Made by a program: the position numbers and the translations under genes. From assembly GCA_015069095.1 (NCBI GenBank), contig SVJH01000024.1:1-32931 (forward strand): DNA of 32,931 nucleotides. The letters run 5' to 3'. Within the stretch, counting starts at the first letter, position 1; each line of letters starts with the position of its first letter. The DNA comes from Oscillospiraceae bacterium (lineage in GTDB: Bacteria; Bacillota; Clostridia; UMGS1810). Below are positions 31,191 through 32,931 of the stretch, piece by piece. The notes beneath the pieces are model-generated. The model was not told where the DNA came from. It worked only from the letters and a program-made list of their open reading frames with translations, and did no database searches.

Positions 31191-31712
31191 TTTTGCATAT
31201 TCAACAAGTTCATCTATTAAATTTATATCCGAAAAATCACCATCTGCATCGCAAAGGTCTATAAGCAGTTTTTCCATATCAGTTGGGTTTTCTTTATTTT
31301 TCATTATTTTCTTTAATGTTTTAATCGCTGTTTTATGTACAAGCGAAAGTTCGCTTGTTATCATTTTTCCCGGGAAATTAAACACTTTTATTTTTCCGTC
31401 AATATCAAATTTAAAGTTCTTTTTTATTACCATATCGTCATAGTAATCTCTGACATCTATTGGTGTTAAACCTGTTGTAAATACAATTATTTTTTTATCT
31501 TTTAGTTTTTCTATATTCTTTGTTATAAGTGTTACTCCGGCGATTATCTCCGCATAAAGTCCACCGCCGTAAATAATTGTATCGTATTTTAATAAATCGT
31601 CTGCTTTTACATCTTTTGCGTCAAAAATATCGCAATTTAGTCTTTCGCAAATCCAATTAGCGTACTGCTTAGTTGAACCATATTTTGATTTATAAATTAC
31701 TACTGTACTCAT
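31188..31712 (-). CDS. Flavodoxin-like protein
   Basis: The 174-residue product has the FMN phosphate loop at its start (YKSKYGSTKQYA), the YDTIIYGGGLYA stretch and VFTTGL, typical of flavodoxins and menaquinone-dependent protoporphyrinogen-oxidase-like (HemG) flavodoxins. It is likely a soluble electron carrier or FMN oxidoreductase. A GGAG site precedes ATG. It follows the TraX-like gene by about 20 nt on the same strand, so they may be cotranscribed. Confidence 0.88.
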   Translation of the reverse strand: MSTVVIYKSKYGSTKQYANWICERLNCDIFDAKDVKADDLLKYDTIIYGGGLYAEIIAGVTLITKNIEKLKDKKIIVFTTGLTPIDVRDYYDDMVIKKNFKFDIDGKIKVFNFPGKMITSELSLVHKTAIKTLKKIMKNKENPTDMEKLLIDLCDADGDFSDINLIDELVEYAK

Positions 31713-31730
31713 TTTTTCTCCTTTTTAATT

Positions 31731-32459
31731 TCACATTATAATAGTTCCAATTAAATATATTACAAAAAGATGCAACGGATAATAAACATAAAACAGATAT
31801 TTCAATTTTTTGCTTCCGCGCTCTCCGTTATAAAGCATCAGTATTGGAATGGCTAAAAGAGACATTACTTGTGTTTTTTTAACTGACAACACAATCCAGT
31901 CCGACATTTTTGTATATGCCAAAAGAAGCAGAAGACCAATTGAAAAATACAATATTTTTTGTTTTTTATCTTTACCAAAATATACAAATAACGGAAGTAA
32001 TATTCCAAAAATTCCGTAATCTATGCGAAAATCTGTATCACTTAAAATATTCGGCAAAAATTCAGATATAAATATAACAATAAAAAATACGCATATTGCA
32101 ATAAAAATACTATTTACATCTTTGTTTTTTATTGCTCTATCAACTGCATATGCAAGTAAAACCGATAGCGAAAACGTTACAAAAATGCTCATATAAAGCG
32201 ACTGATCGCTTATATAATACACAATCTGACAAAACAGAGCAAACACCAAAAGTGTGATTAGATATTTTGTTCGGTTTTTAGTGTGCTTTATTCCCTCGCC
32301 TATAAAATACGCAAATATTGGAAATGCAAGTCTTCCAATCATTCTAAGTATTATTACACCCGGAAAAAGCATAACGCCAATATGGTCAATTGTCATAAAT
32401 ATCAGCGCTAAAATTTTTAATTTGTTTGACGTAAGTACGCCGTTAGTAAGCATATTCAT
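31731..32459 (-). CDS. TraX-family membrane protein
   Basis: The 242-residue product has about seven or eight hydrophobic segments and the TraX N-terminal signature: LKILALIFMTIDHIGVMLFP, then RMIGRLAFPIFAYFIGEG. The first TraX was described as the F-pilin N-acetylating protein; chromosomal homologues in Firmicutes have unknown roles, probably acyl transfer at the membrane. The ribosome binding site is weak; ATG 32459 or the ATG two codons later could be the start. No conjugation gene is beside it, so the plasmid role should not be assumed. Confidence 0.85.
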   Translation of the reverse strand: MNMLTNGVLTSNKLKILALIFMTIDHIGVMLFPGVIILRMIGRLAFPIFAYFIGEGIKHTKNRTKYLITLLVFALFCQIVYYISDQSLYMSIFVTFSLSVLLAYAVDRAIKNKDVNSIFIAICVFFIVIFISEFLPNILSDTDFRIDYGIFGILLPLFVYFGKDKKQKILYFSIGLLLLLAYTKMSDWIVLSVKKTQVMSLLAIPILMLYNGERGSKKLKYLFYVYYPLHLFVIYLIGTIIM

Positions 32460-32489
32460 AATATTTAAAAATCTCTACCTTTGTATTAG

Positions 32490-32931
32490 TTAGAAAGTGT
32501 AAGAAGTGCGACAGATTCCACATGTGTCGGACGACTGAAAAGAAGGCAAAATTTCCGTTAATTTTTCACGTGTTTTATCTGCAAAGGAAGGCAAATTCAT
32601 AAACTCTTTCGCCCTTCCGTTCTTCCTCTCAGGCTTGTGTTTATCGCTGTCAACCGAGTTTGTAAATCCAGTCTTATATATGAACGTCAACATATGTGGG
32701 TCTGGGTTTCCTTCATCGTCATATCCGCCAACAATAACTTTATCGACAATACTCTCAAACATCGCTCTGTCAAATTCATCAATGCTTTGTTTTTCCTGTA
32801 TTACTTTTCTAAAGGTATTAAGTCTTGTGCGTATAGCCTTGCTTCGCTCGTTAGAGTGTAAGAACTGATATTTCTCTTCGTTATACTTTTCAAGTTTCGC
32901 CATAACATCAGATAACTTCTTTTCGTAAGTT
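32490..32931 (-). CDS. C-terminal part of a large serine recombinase (runs off the window)
   Basis: The reading frame stays open to the right edge, so an internal ATG at 32903 is not the start. The visible 147 or so residues resemble the C-terminal end of Tn4451/TnpX-type large serine recombinases: a Lys/Glu-rich helical stretch (EKYNEEKYQFL, TRLNTFRKVI), IDEFDRAMFESIVDKVIVGG and GNPDPHMLTFIYKTGF. The catalytic resolvase domain would lie outside the window. It marks a second mobile element at this edge. The C-terminal tail FQSSDTCGICRTSYTF with two Cys is unusual and may be a family feature or a degenerate end. Confidence 0.75.
   Translation of the reverse strand, partial: TYEKKLSDVMAKLEKYNEEKYQFLHSNERSKAIRTRLNTFRKVIQEKQSIDEFDRAMFESIVDKVIVGGYDDEGNPDPHMLTFIYKTGFTNSVDSDKHKPERKNGRAKEFMNLPSFADKTREKLTEILPSFQSSDTCGICRTSYTF

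Noticed and set aside
31147-31443. Plus-strand open frame of 98 codons
   Set aside because: It is the antisense of the flavodoxin gene and has no ribosome binding site or family signal.
32490-32903. A complete 137-residue protein starting at ATG 32903
   Set aside because: The frame continues without a stop to the window edge and the sequence matches only the C-terminal end of large serine recombinases.

Overview
The window looks like a chromosomal segment of a low-GC, anaerobic Clostridia-type Firmicute. The DNA is AT-rich, with strong AGGAGG-type ribosome binding sites, T-box leaders, TTGACA-17-TATAAT promoters, a prs-pth-mfd-prsA gene order and a complete [FeFe]-hydrogenase maturation operon. 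The species cannot be named from sequence alone.

Left edge (1 to about 2666): the end of an integrative element with an ArdA-type antirestriction gene, a 57-residue excisionase-like gene and a tyrosine integrase. It stops at a 45-bp copy of the 3' end of an initiator tRNA-fMet gene, read as the distal attachment site. A structured, gene-free stretch follows (2700-3080) that ends in a second tRNA-like 3' end.

Centre (3170-15150): the most interesting part. Three transcription units each begin with a consensus promoter and a T-box leader. Placing the specifier by the Stem I geometry (specifier, purine, 4-bp helix, one base, GAG) gives GTA (Val), CTC (Leu) and ATC (Ile), one leader per branched-chain amino acid. 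The Val and Ile leaders precede paralogous XRE-cupin-acyl-CoA synthetase fusions of the medium-chain (MACS/ACSM) type. The Leu leader precedes a LeuA homologue that kept its leucine-binding domain but lost its catalytic metal ligands, then a TIM-barrel/acyl-CoA ligase fusion and an amidohydrolase. The Ile unit also carries an ACT-ACT-metallo-beta-lactamase protein. My inference is a scavenging system, switched on by starvation, that activates branched-chain short fatty acids (isobutyrate, isovalerate, 2-methylbutyrate) for conversion to Val, Leu and Ile. A divergent LysR/sodium-solute symporter pair and a MaoC-like hot-dog gene follow (15148-18171) and may belong to the same physiology.

Middle right (18200-26911): minus-strand housekeeping genes: a PrsA-like foldase, Mfd, Pth, Prs, an acetyltransferase-only half of GlmU, and a UDP-glucuronate-epimerase-like gene. 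Between 18234 and 18650 lies a possible non-coding minus-strand transcript.

Right (26970-32931): the plus-strand operon TM1266-like regulator, hydE, hydG, hydF, preceded by a possible attenuator; then a cluster of hairpins, a flavodoxin, a TraX-family membrane protein, and at the right edge the C-terminal part of a large serine recombinase that runs out of the window. Mobile-element genes therefore lie at both ends.
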